From Metabacillus crassostreae (lineage in GTDB: Bacteria > Bacillota > Bacilli > Bacillales > Bacillaceae), in the NCBI RefSeq assembly GCF_016908395.1, contig NZ_JAFBDU010000002.1, forward strand, positions 620,001 through 684,000: a stretch of DNA of 64,000 nucleotides, written 5' to 3'. This document shows positions 34,010 through 42,549 of this stretch, piece after piece. A program made the translations under genes and the position numbers. Every line of letters begins with the position of its first letter. The first letter of the stretch is position 1. The notes beneath the pieces were generated by a model. That model did not search any database. It saw nothing but the letters and a program-made list of their open reading frames with translations, and was not told the DNA's origin.

Positions 34010-36988
34010 TTAAATCACCTGAACTGCAGACAAATCAATGATATTTTCAGAAGGATAAGTTACCGAAATATGTTTGTGACATGTAAAATAAATCACTTGA
34101 TTATCTTGTTTAAGCTCCTCCATCAATCGTAAAATATTTGATGTTCTTTGTTTATCAAAATGAACAAAGCTATCATCAATCATAATTGGCAGATGAAGCT
34201 GATTATTGATATTCTTCACTAATGCTAAGCGAATAGACAAATATAATTGTTCTGCTGTTGCCTGACTTAATTCTTCAGCTAAAAACTTCAATCCGTCATA
34301 ACGCTCTACGATAAATGATTGCTTCCCTACTGGCAAGATTACCTTTTTATATGAATTTGACGTTAGCTTTGCAAAAAAGTAACTAATGGAACCAATTAGT
34401 GCAGGAAGCTTTTCCTCACGATGTCTTTCAATCGTTTTATTTAATAAATCATTCGCAATGGCTTTTACTACCCATTGAGCTGCTGTTTCTCTAATTGCAG
34501 CCTTTTCATTTTCAAAGGAATGTCTAAGTGCTGAATAAGTACCGTTTTGCTCAATTTCTTGAATTTTAACAACAACTTCTGAATATCTTTGTCTTGTTTC
34601 TTTTTCAGATTGTTCTAATACATCTAATTGCTTTGCTACAAGAGTTAATTCCTCTGTTAAATCAATTTTAGACTTTAGCTGACTATGATCTATTATTGTA
34701 TCCTTTTCACTTGCTAGCTGTTTTTCAATCCATAAATTTTGTTTCAATAACTCTTCTCTTTCTTGATGTATTTTCGCTAACTTTCGAAAATCATCTTCAT
34801 CTGCACATCTGCTCTTACTTATTAGCTCTTCCTTTTGTTCAGATAAATACTTGATTTTTTCTTGAAGTTCACCAATTGCATCTTCTGCTTCAGATTTTTT
34901 TTCAATAAGTTTAAGAAGTAATTCTTTTTTCTCAACTTCACTTTGACATCTTCTTGAAAGCTCATATAAGCTATATTCACTTGATCCCTCGACTTGGAAC
35001 CTGTCTATTACTTCTGAAATATTATTATTAAAGTGTGTGACTTGATTTTGCAGATCAACATATTCTTTCTCATTCTGTTTTTTCTCCAAAATTAACTGTT
35101 GAAGCTTCTGTATGATCTCAAAGGCTTCTAATAATGTTTCTGATGTGAAATTATGGTCTAATTGTAACTTTGCTATTAAATTAGATAATGTGACTGCACT
35201 TTGAAATTGTTCTTCTTCCCATTCCTCATATTGTTTAACTATTTTCTCATAGTACTTTTCATACTGTTTATATAAAAGTTGTTCATGATGAAGTGCAAGT
35301 CTCATTTGATTATCTTGCTCTACTAACAACATCGCTTCTGGTAATGATGATGAACCTAACTGTAATGAATTAGCTTCATTTAAGGTTTCCTCTATATTAC
35401 TTAATTTTGTTGATAGATGGTGAAGAAAAGGATCTTGATAATCTGCAGACTTTTTTAAATAAATTAGTGCCAAAAACAAAACAACTATTAACACTACAGC
35501 GATTATCCAACTTTTTTCTATCAAGAAGAAAAGTGAGCCTGTGAATAGCAAGAAAGATAATAACGATAGAATAATTGTCCGTTGTTTTTTATCCTGCTTA
35601 AATTGCATTTTTCTGTTAGATATCTCGGATATTAGTTGTTGTTTTTCGCCTTGTAATTGTTTGATATTTAAATTCCCTTGAGTTTTCACCTGTTCTTCTA
35701 ACTTCACTCTCTCGTCATCAGGCAGAATTTTTTCTTTGAGATTACTTAACTTCCATTCTGCTTCTTCAAGATCATGTTTTGTTCGATCGAATTGCTCATC
35801 AAGCATTTGCTTTCGATGCTTAAGCTTTTGATCTAATGTGATAGACTTTTTTATTGATTCTTTAATTTGGATGGTGGTACTGATTTTCAATAATTCATCG
35901 TCATTCATTGTTGGAAGAACTCTTTGTTTATATAAAGTAATCTCATGTTCCAGCTTACTAGTGCTTTGCTGAATTTGTATCATTCTTTTTTGCTTTTCTT
36001 CAAAAACTGGAAGCTGCTCTCGTAGATGTTGAACTGTAGGTACTATGTTGATAAGATCTTCATCTAGCACAAGTGCTTCTTCTTCAAGCTGTATTTCTTC
36101 TTTTTTTCGATTCAATGAATAAAGCTGTGCCTCCATTGGCTGCAGAGTACTAACCAATTGATCAAGCTGTTTAAGACCTTCTTCTGGAAAATCCTCAGTA
36201 TTTTGTAAAGAAGCTAATTGATTTCTACACCATTGTCTATCATTAAGAAGTGGCAATATGGATAATACCTTTTCAAGCTCTTTATGCTTGTTGATATTTT
36301 CCTTCTTATTCAGCGTTAAAGTTGTTAACTCTTCATTAAGCTCTTCCTTCAATTCTAGAAGCTGTTGATATTCATTGTTTTGTCTCTTTGCATCCATCAA
36401 CTGATTATGACTGTTTTTTAGCTGGACTAGCCCTTCATTAAGTTCAGGCTTTTTACCACTAGGTTTATACAGTAAGTCTTGTTGTTTAATTAGCTTATCT
36501 TCTATTGAAAAAAAGGTGTCAGCTCCGTAGATGCTTGAAAGAAATAAATATTTTCCGATTTGATCAGAGTTGATTTTCTGTATTTGCTGAAGACCATGAA
36601 CATCAAAAGAAAAAATAGATCGATATGTTTCCTTATCGATTCCACTCATCAATGTTTGCAGGTATTCTTCTCCTTTACTTGTGCCATCATCTAACTCTAT
36701 CGTGACATTTCCTCCATTTTTACCTGGTAGACGCTCAATTCTGACCAGCTGGTGATTATCTTCTACAACAAGGTAGCCTCCATATGCTGCTCCTTGTTTA
36801 GGCTCATACCTATTCTCAGCTTGTTGTTTTGTGGGAAACCCAAATAAAATACTATGTATAAAAGACATGATCGTTGATTTACCAGCTTCGTTTTCTCCAT
36901 ATATAACTTGCAAAGTATCTTCATGAAATTCAAAGAACTTGTTTTCAAATTTTCCATATCCATATATCATTAGCTGTTTAATTTTCAA
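34010..36988 (-). CDS. yhaN: SbcC-like ATPase YhaN with mid-protein membrane hairpin
   Basis: A 992-residue SMC/Rad50-like protein. Walker A GENEAGKST at 31-39, long coiled coils (about 180-450 and 530-800), and a C-terminal Walker B half with ELSQATAEQLYLSIRLALV and LPIMIDDSFVHFD. Where a Rad50 hook would be, two hydrophobic helices (about 472-491 and 494-511) suggest membrane anchoring of the coiled-coil apex. The start is TTG behind GAGGTGATAAGA. With YhaO it should form a nuclease complex acting on DNA ends or recombination intermediates. Confidence 0.92.
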   Translation of the reverse strand: MKIKQLMIYGYGKFENKFFEFHEDTLQVIYGENEAGKSTIMSFIHSILFGFPTKQQAENRYEPKQGAAYGGYLVVEDNHQLVRIERLPGKNGGNVTIELDDGTSKGEEYLQTLMSGIDKETYRSIFSFDVHGLQQIQKINSDQIGKYLFLSSIYGADTFFSIEDKLIKQQDLLYKPSGKKPELNEGLVQLKNSHNQLMDAKRQNNEYQQLLELKEELNEELTTLTLNKKENINKHKELEKVLSILPLLNDRQWCRNQLASLQNTEDFPEEGLKQLDQLVSTLQPMEAQLYSLNRKKEEIQLEEEALVLDEDLINIVPTVQHLREQLPVFEEKQKRMIQIQQSTSKLEHEITLYKQRVLPTMNDDELLKISTTIQIKESIKKSITLDQKLKHRKQMLDEQFDRTKHDLEEAEWKLSNLKEKILPDDERVKLEEQVKTQGNLNIKQLQGEKQQLISEISNRKMQFKQDKKQRTIILSLLSFLLFTGSLFFLIEKSWIIAVVLIVVLFLALIYLKKSADYQDPFLHHLSTKLSNIEETLNEANSLQLGSSSLPEAMLLVEQDNQMRLALHHEQLLYKQYEKYYEKIVKQYEEWEEEQFQSAVTLSNLIAKLQLDHNFTSETLLEAFEIIQKLQQLILEKKQNEKEYVDLQNQVTHFNNNISEVIDRFQVEGSSEYSLYELSRRCQSEVEKKELLLKLIEKKSEAEDAIGELQEKIKYLSEQKEELISKSRCADEDDFRKLAKIHQEREELLKQNLWIEKQLASEKDTIIDHSQLKSKIDLTEELTLVAKQLDVLEQSEKETRQRYSEVVVKIQEIEQNGTYSALRHSFENEKAAIRETAAQWVVKAIANDLLNKTIERHREEKLPALIGSISYFFAKLTSNSYKKVILPVGKQSFIVERYDGLKFLAEELSQATAEQLYLSIRLALVKNINNQLHLPIMIDDSFVHFDKQRTSNILRLMEELKQDNQVIYFTCHKHISVTYPSENIIDLSAVQVI

Positions 36989-36999
36989 TTCTTATCACC

Positions 37000-38238
37000 T
37001 CACTTCAATTCATTATTTTGTAAAAGCTCTCTATGTAATAGCTGTTCGGCGTCTTTTAATAATTGTTTTCTTTCATCAAGTGTATATCCTTCTATATATT
37101 GCCTGAACACTGGGTGTTTTGATAGTGGTTCTATTATTTCATCAAATGATTGATAATTTTCAACTGTTTTGTGTAAATCAGTCAAAAAAGCTTCAAGCTT
37201 AGGATTGTTTTCTCTTGGCTGGCTTGTTTGATTAATTAGCTTTACCACCCAAACAAAATACTCATTTTCTTTTGCTTGGTCATTTAAAATATCGACTAAA
37301 TCTTCTTGAACATCTTGTCCATAAATTGTGGTTGAAAAAGAGTCAATCCCTGTTAAAACGAATGTTAAACAAGTTGATTTATTTGTCTGTTTCATGGCAA
37401 AAATTACTTGCTCACATTTCTGTATTAACTCTGAGATCGTAGTTATTCCCTCGATTGAAACTTCTACCTCTTTCCAAATAATTTCTTCTGTTGAAATAAA
37501 CTCAGTTCTCACTTCATGGTCTTCCAGTTCTACAACATAAAAGCCCTTCTCCCCTGTTTCCTTTCGATGCCTTCCTTGAATATTACCCGGATAAGCAATC
37601 ATTGGGTTAGCGTGATGTAAGACATGTCGTTTATGGATATGACCTAAAGCCCAATAATCAAAATCTTTAGAAATAAGCTCACTTACTTTAAAAGGTGAAT
37701 AAACATCGTGTTCTTTATTTCCTTCAACTGATCCATGAAGCATACCAATGTGATAAACAGAAGGATTGTCTTTGCGAACATAATGTTTTGTCATATTTTC
37801 CATAACAGCTCTAGTAGGATAGCTATATCCATAAAGATAAGCTAATAAAGAGCCATTCTTCATAAATTCCTTGCATTCGACCTTCTCGCTAGAAAAGACA
37901 TGAACATTATCAGGCCATTCAATGTTAATCCACTTTCCGGACATATGATCATGATTACCATGAATAATATAAACTTCTATCCCAACTTTAGCTAACCTTG
38001 CAAACTCCGTTTTTAATTTCAATTGTGCCTTTAAGCTTCGATCTTCTCCATCATACAAATCACCAGCTATTAAAACAAAATCAATTTTTTCCTTAATCGC
38101 AAATGTAACAAGTTTTGTAAAAGCCTGAAATGTGCTTTCTCTAATTTTCTCAAACAGATGTGATGGCATATGCTTTAAGCCAACAAATGGACTATCCAAA
38201 TGGAGATCTGCTGTATGTATAAATTTAATATGTTTCAT
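37000..38238 (-). CDS. yhaO: SbcD-like nuclease YhaO
   Basis: A 412-residue metallophosphoesterase with the Mre11/SbcD metal motifs HTADLHLD, IAGDLYDGED, IHGNHDHMSG, GMLHGS and ALGHIHKRH. A ~150-residue C-terminal capping/partner-binding region follows. The ATG at 38238 is preferred over the overlapping TTG because it lies 11 bases behind AAAAGGAA. It precedes yhaN by 11 bases and is its nuclease partner. Confidence 0.92.
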   Translation of the reverse strand: MKHIKFIHTADLHLDSPFVGLKHMPSHLFEKIRESTFQAFTKLVTFAIKEKIDFVLIAGDLYDGEDRSLKAQLKLKTEFARLAKVGIEVYIIHGNHDHMSGKWINIEWPDNVHVFSSEKVECKEFMKNGSLLAYLYGYSYPTRAVMENMTKHYVRKDNPSVYHIGMLHGSVEGNKEHDVYSPFKVSELISKDFDYWALGHIHKRHVLHHANPMIAYPGNIQGRHRKETGEKGFYVVELEDHEVRTEFISTEEIIWKEVEVSIEGITTISELIQKCEQVIFAMKQTNKSTCLTFVLTGIDSFSTTIYGQDVQEDLVDILNDQAKENEYFVWVVKLINQTSQPRENNPKLEAFLTDLHKTVENYQSFDEIIEPLSKHPVFRQYIEGYTLDERKQLLKDAEQLLHRELLQNNELK

Positions 38239-38479
38239 CAATTATTCATTCCTTTTAAATACCATTATTATTGTTTATTTTTCTCCTTTCATTTTACCAC
38301 CACTAAAATACGAATGCACGTTCTTATCTAAACAGTTGTTTTAAATTGTTATTTATTAATCTTAACTAAAAAAGAAAATCCAACTATAACAGAGCTGGGC
38401 ATATTAAAGAAAGCATCACCTAAAGAAGAAAAATCTAAATTATTCTAAAATATTCAATATATAATACTGTTGCTATCAA

Positions 38480-38540
38480 TCAGTTAAGCTGCAAAAACAA
38501 TTTCGTTCCATTATGCTGCAGACATTCGCTTTCCACTAGT
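38480..38540 (+). repeat. Family B-like fragment
   Basis: CAGTTAAGCTGCAAAAACAATTTCGTTCC and then GCTGCAGACATTCGCTTTCCACTAG. The CAGACATTC core links it to copies at 26028 and 42339; a degraded version lies at 1686-1725. Confidence 0.55.
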
Positions 38541-38584
38541 TCTTAAAAAAAGTTTATAAAATCAAAAAATCTAATAGAAGACAG

Positions 38585-38675
38585 TAAAAAGACCCGATCT
38601 ATTAGGTGATAGATTAATTGAAATATCACCTAATAGATCGGGTTTATCATTAACTTAAAAACTTATGTCCCAGCC
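38585..38675 (-). repeat. Dispersed repeat family A, copy 3 (inverted)
   Basis: AACCCGATCTATTAGGTGATA-type arms form a near-perfect ~20-bp palindrome around GATTAATTGAA. It is followed by TTAACTTAAA and CTTATGTCC, the reverse complement of the family A head. It lies just past the yhaP stop on the minus strand. Confidence 0.75.
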
Positions 38676-38731
38676 CCCAGCTTTTAGGGCACAATATACC
38701 TTTATCTTTAATGCCCTTCAGACTGATTATG

Positions 38732-39985
38732 TTACTTATCCTTTGACATCATAAGTGCTCGTTTTAAATCTTTAAAAGATGATGATTTTCCGTATATTAA
38801 AACTCCACCTTTATATACTCTCGCTCCAAATATTGCTAATGCTGTAATAGAAAAAAGTAAAATCGCTATGGATAATGCAATTTCCCAAAATGGAATATTT
38901 AACATCCCTACACGTAGAAACATAATCATCGGTGTAAAGAATGGAATATACGAGCTGATTGTTATAAATGGTGTTTCTGGATTTCCAAGGCCAAACATCG
39001 CAATCATAAATGCTCCGACAATGATAAAAATCATTGGTGAAATTAATTGCTGTACATCTTCAATTCTACTAACAAGTGAACCAAGAAATGCTGCAAGGGT
39101 AGCAAATAAGAAATACCCTAAAATAAAGTAAATTCCTGCATAAACGAAAGTTGATGTTGGAATATCTGAAAAACCTAATAATCCACCAGTCATCGTATTC
39201 AATTCATCAATTTTCGATTGAATGGAAGCATAACCAACCACAAGGATTATAAACATTTGCGTTAAGCTTAGAAGTCCGATTCCAATTAATTTTGCAAACA
39301 TTTGCTTCACCGGAGATACACTTGAAATAAGAATCTCCATTACGCGGGATGACTTTTCTGTAGCTACCTCTGTTGCAATCATACTTGCATAAAAGATAAC
39401 AGAAAAATAGATAACGAATAATAATACATATACAAGACCTCTTGCCTGATTTAACTCTTCCTCCGTTTTTGCATTATCCTCAAGTGCCACCTTATTTATT
39501 TCAACAGGTGTAAATAATACATTTAAATCACTTGAATCAAGACCAAGCTGCACTCGACCTATTTCTTGTTTCGTTTGTTGTAAAACCTGTTCAATTTGGG
39601 CAAATATTTGACTATCTGTCATCGACAACGTTTTTACAGTTGCTGAAGGTAAGTCATTTTGATCTTTCGTAATTATGATCATGCCGTCATATTCTTCTTC
39701 TAGTACTTTTTTATCTAATTCAGTTTCAGATAATGTAGATTTTTCTATTTCAAATGGATTTCCTAATGTCTCTACATTGTCTTCAAATAGAGCAAAATAT
39801 GTATTCGTTTGATCTAGAACAACAAATGTTTTTGCTTCTTCATCTTTTTCAAACGCTTGAATGATGGTTGATATATTTGATAAACCAAACAAAATCAATA
39901 TAGTGAGTAAAGTAGTAATAATAAATGATTTCGTTTTTACCTTGTTGAAATAAGTATGACCTACTATGATCCAAAATTTATTCAT
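38732..39985 (-). CDS. yhaP: ABC-2 type permease YhaP
   Basis: A 417-residue ABC-2 permease (NatB-like). An N-terminal helix is followed by a ~150-residue extracytoplasmic loop, then five or six helices from about residue 185, including ATEVATEKSSRVMEILISS, the typical ABC-2 block. The ATG at 39985 follows AGGTAGGTGCTTCTT and overlaps the yhaQ stop. With YhaQ it forms an exporter, possibly for Na+ as in NatAB; the substrate is unproven. Confidence 0.9.
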   Translation of the reverse strand: MNKFWIIVGHTYFNKVKTKSFIITTLLTILILFGLSNISTIIQAFEKDEEAKTFVVLDQTNTYFALFEDNVETLGNPFEIEKSTLSETELDKKVLEEEYDGMIIITKDQNDLPSATVKTLSMTDSQIFAQIEQVLQQTKQEIGRVQLGLDSSDLNVLFTPVEINKVALEDNAKTEEELNQARGLVYVLLFVIYFSVIFYASMIATEVATEKSSRVMEILISSVSPVKQMFAKLIGIGLLSLTQMFIILVVGYASIQSKIDELNTMTGGLLGFSDIPTSTFVYAGIYFILGYFLFATLAAFLGSLVSRIEDVQQLISPMIFIIVGAFMIAMFGLGNPETPFITISSYIPFFTPMIMFLRVGMLNIPFWEIALSIAILLFSITALAIFGARVYKGGVLIYGKSSSFKDLKRALMMSKDK

Positions 39986-40877
39986 AAGAAGCACCTACCT
40001 TTTCAATGAAAATATCATTTAGTGAAGGCTCTTCAAGTGCAAATTTTCGAACAAACCCTTTATTTTGTAGCTCGTTAAAAATCACCTTTGCTACTTCTTC
40101 ATTTTCGATTTGAAGCTCTACACCTTCAGACAGTTTCTTGCATTTTACTACACCAGGTATCGAAGTTAAAAAGTCCATATCAAAATCGCCTTGTATAAAA
40201 ACATTCTTTTTGCCGAAAGATCTTTTTATATCTCTTAATGATCCATGAACAACAGGCTTTCCTTTATGCATGATACATAGGTGCTGACACAATTCCTCAA
40301 CATGCTCCATTCTATGACTCGCAAAGACGATCGAGGTTCCAGCTTCTTTAAGGTCAACAACTGCTTTTTTTAGTAATTCAACATTTACCGGATCTAACCC
40401 ACTAAATGGCTCGTCTAAAATAAGCAGTTTAGGTTTATGTAAAACAGCTGCGATAAATTGTATTTTTTGTTGATTCCCTTTTGAGAGCTCTTCAATTTTC
40501 TTATTCTCGTATTCTGTAACATTAAATCTTTTAAGCCAGCTCTGTAGCTCGTTTACCACTTCTTGCTTGGTCATGCCTTTTAATCTACCTAAATAAATCA
40601 ATTGTTCTTTTACCTTTAATTTTGGATATAACCCTCTTTCTTCTGGTAAATACCCAATAGAATCACTAACATTATATGAAATCCTTTTACCATCCCATGA
40701 GATCTCCCCATCAGATGGGTTTAATAACCCTAAAATCATTCGGAATGTAGTTGTTTTACCAGCACCATTCGCACCTAGAAATCCAAATATCTCCCTCTCA
40801 GGTATTGTAATCGATAACTGATCAACTGCTGTATGAGTTCCAAAGCGCTTTGTTACATTATCAATAGTAAGACTCAT
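39978..40877 (-). CDS. yhaQ: ABC transporter ATPase YhaQ
   Basis: A 299-residue ATPase with Walker A GANGAGKTTTFR, signature LSKGNQQKIQ, Walker B LILDEPFSGLDP and switch His in FASHRMEHVEE, plus a ~80-residue C-terminal regulatory domain. The start at 40877 is set by GGAGGGATATA; the open frame continues upstream to 41162 but that part is hydrophobic antisense of yhzD. It partners YhaP. Confidence 0.93.
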   Translation of the reverse strand: MSLTIDNVTKRFGTHTAVDQLSITIPEREIFGFLGANGAGKTTTFRMILGLLNPSDGEISWDGKRISYNVSDSIGYLPEERGLYPKLKVKEQLIYLGRLKGMTKQEVVNELQSWLKRFNVTEYENKKIEELSKGNQQKIQFIAAVLHKPKLLILDEPFSGLDPVNVELLKKAVVDLKEAGTSIVFASHRMEHVEELCQHLCIMHKGKPVVHGSLRDIKRSFGKKNVFIQGDFDMDFLTSIPGVVKCKKLSEGVELQIENEEVAKVIFNELQNKGFVRKFALEEPSLNDIFIEKVGASYE

Positions 40878-41005
40878 TATATCCCTCCTCTTTACTATTC
40901 TACGAAATTGGTAAAAGAAGGTTTCACTTTTTTGCAGGATTATCATTATAAAAGTAAGAATTATATAATGAAAGGTATTTACAGTACAACAAGGGGGTAA
41001 AAAGG

Positions 41006-41191
41006 TTGGAGACATATTATTTAACTGTATTCGAAAAAAATGGAGAAAAGCTTTTAGATGAAAGCTTTCAAGCACCAACAGAAAAAGAAGCAAAAGATAT
41101 AGCAGAGAAAAAACTAGCTGAAAAAGATTTAACAAATAAAACACATCGCTGTACATCTTCATCAGGAAAACTTGTTGTTTTTGGTAGATAA
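41006..41191 (+). CDS. yhzD: YhzD-family small protein
   Basis: A 61-residue protein with a beta-strand start (YYLTVFEKNGEKLLDESF), a charged helix (TEKEAKDIAEKKLAEK) and the conserved end THRCTSSSGKLVVFGR, as in YhzD-like proteins. The start is TTG behind AAGGGGGTAAAAAGG. It diverges from yhaQ. Function unknown. Confidence 0.78.
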   Translation: METYYLTVFEKNGEKLLDESFQAPTEKEAKDIAEKKLAEKDLTNKTHRCTSSSGKLVVFGR

Positions 41192-41206
41192 GGAAAATTG
41201 CTCTTT

Positions 41207-41235
41207 GAAATAGCTGGCTCTTGAGCTATTTCTTT
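41207..41235 (+). terminator. Terminator of yhzD
   Basis: GAAATAGCT at 41207-41215 pairs with AGCTATTTC at 41224-41232, followed by TTTATAG. Confidence 0.7.
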
Positions 41236-41323
41236 ATAGCTTCACCCTGCATATGACATTTTTGCAAAAGAATCATAATGCTGGTGCTAGACATGTAAAC
41301 AAAGTGTAAGTTTTACTTTATAA

Positions 41324-41375
41324 AAAAAGATGACTTTTGGGAAATCTAAACTGTGATCCAAAGTCATCTTTTTAC
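41324..41375 (-). terminator. Terminator of yhaR
   Basis: AAAAAGATGACTTTTGG pairs with CCAAAGTCATCTTTTT (one unpaired T) around a 17-base loop. A-rich on the left and T-rich on the right; it ends the minus-strand yhaR three bases past its stop. Confidence 0.8.
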
Positions 41376-41377
41376 CT

Positions 41378-42154
41378 TTATTGTCCTGTAAATTGTGCAA
41401 CTCTTTTTTCTAGAAACGCTGCAACTCCCTCACTATGATCACTTGTTCTTCTCATGTTAAGCTGATTTTCTGTTTCTGCATTAAGTGTTTCTATTAATAA
41501 AGATTTCTCTTGGCTGCTAAAAATTGTTTTCGTTGCGATCATCGCTTGTAATGGTCGCGCTTCCATTTTTGTTTTCCATAACAGCATTTGTTCTTCAGTA
41601 TCACCCTCATATACTGAATCAATCATCCCTGTTTTTAATGCATCCTCTGCATTTAACGTTTTGCCTTCCCAAATTACTTGCTTTGCGGCATGCTCTCCTA
41701 ATCTTTTCTTTAAAAAGAAATGTCCGCCACCATCTGGAACCAAACCGATATTAATAAAGTTCATTGCGACTTTTGCCTGCTTTTCGGCTAATACAATATC
41801 ACTTGCTAATGCAAAGCTTAACCCTAAGCCTGCTGCTGCTCCATTTATAAAGCTAACTGTTACAGCAGGTAATGTATATAGTGTAATAATCATTTCTTTG
41901 ATTGTTTCCATAACAGGTTGAAATTGTGACTCATCATTACTAGATAACATTGTCTTCACATCACCACCAGCCGAAAAGGCACGTCCTCTTCCTGTTATAA
42001 ACAATAACAAAATATTTGAACCTGCAATTTCTTTTAAGCAACTTGTTAGTTCTTCAAGCATTTTTACATCCATTGCATTCATTGATTGTACTCTATTCAA
42101 GTATAATGTTGCTGTCTTCCCCGCTTGTATTAGCTCTACCGTTTGATATTTCAT
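41378..42154 (-). CDS. yhaR: Enoyl-CoA hydratase/isomerase family protein YhaR
   Basis: A 258-residue crotonase-fold protein. The oxyanion-hole segments TGRGRAFSAGGDVKTML and SFINGAAAGLGLSFALASDIVLAE are present, and GLVPDGGGHFFLKKRLG supplies the catalytic-region Gly/Asp. The start at 42154 lies 6 bases behind AAGGGGG; upstream ATGs at 42160 and 42181 are badly placed. The family hydrates or isomerises enoyl-CoA; the exact substrate is unknown. Confidence 0.9.
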   Translation of the reverse strand: MKYQTVELIQAGKTATLYLNRVQSMNAMDVKMLEELTSCLKEIAGSNILLLFITGRGRAFSAGGDVKTMLSSNDESQFQPVMETIKEMIITLYTLPAVTVSFINGAAAGLGLSFALASDIVLAEKQAKVAMNFINIGLVPDGGGHFFLKKRLGEHAAKQVIWEGKTLNAEDALKTGMIDSVYEGDTEEQMLLWKTKMEARPLQAMIATKTIFSSQEKSLLIETLNAETENQLNMRRTSDHSEGVAAFLEKRVAQFTGQ

Positions 42155-42549
42155 TTTCATCCCCCTTAATGTATATATCAATATATCATTTCGGATTAAT
42201 ATAGTAGAATTCCTTCTTTTTAAGAACTCTTTTTTAAAGGGTGTTTTTATTACACATTGTTGATGTGTCTTTTATTATTTTTTTTGTTAACTTTGTTGCT
42301 TTAAGTAGCATGGAGATACGACCTTATAATTTATTTAGACTCTGTTAAACTTTGTTGTTGATTTCCGTTACAGGCATTCGCTTTCCCAGGAAAAAAGCAC
42401 CTTTTTTCAATAAGCGAGAGGAAAGCCCTATCAAAAGTCCGTCATAAAGCTGATGAAGGAAATGAGTACCTATTTTATTAAATGTTAATTCAAATAGAAA
42501 AAAGCAGGAGGTTACCATACATTCCTCACTGCTTAAACATTTTGCAAAC
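42155..42549. other. Intergenic gap of 395 bases with a B/C composite repeat
   Basis: It contains AT-rich sequence (42155-42335), a composite of family B and family C repeats (42339-42495) and the terminator region of hemZ (about 42500-42546, AAAAAGCAGGAGG ... CACTGCTTAAACATTTT). No gene is visible. Confidence 0.65.
42339..42495 (+). repeat. Composite repeat: family B copy 2 joined to single family C unit
   Basis: The first ~70 bases (CTCTGTTAAACTTTGTTGTT, ACAGGCATTCGCTTTCCC) match 26028-26100. Then AAGCGAGAGGAAAGCC, GTCATAAAGCTGATGAAGGA and ATGAGTACC-ATTTTATTAAA match the tandem units and right flank of 63012-63260. This is one unit of the array seen there. Confidence 0.75.

Larger units (their letters stand above)
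38239..38731. other. Intergenic gap of 493 bases with repeat remnants
   Basis: It contains a family B-like fragment (38480-38540), an inverted family A element (38585-38675) and AT-rich filler. No gene is visible. It separates yhaO from yhaP, which are adjacent in B. subtilis. Confidence 0.65.

Noticed and set aside
40878-41162. N-terminal extension of YhaQ
   Set aside because: The extra 95 residues are hydrophobic antisense of yhzD with no ribosome binding site; GGAGGGATATA directly before 40877 fixes the start.
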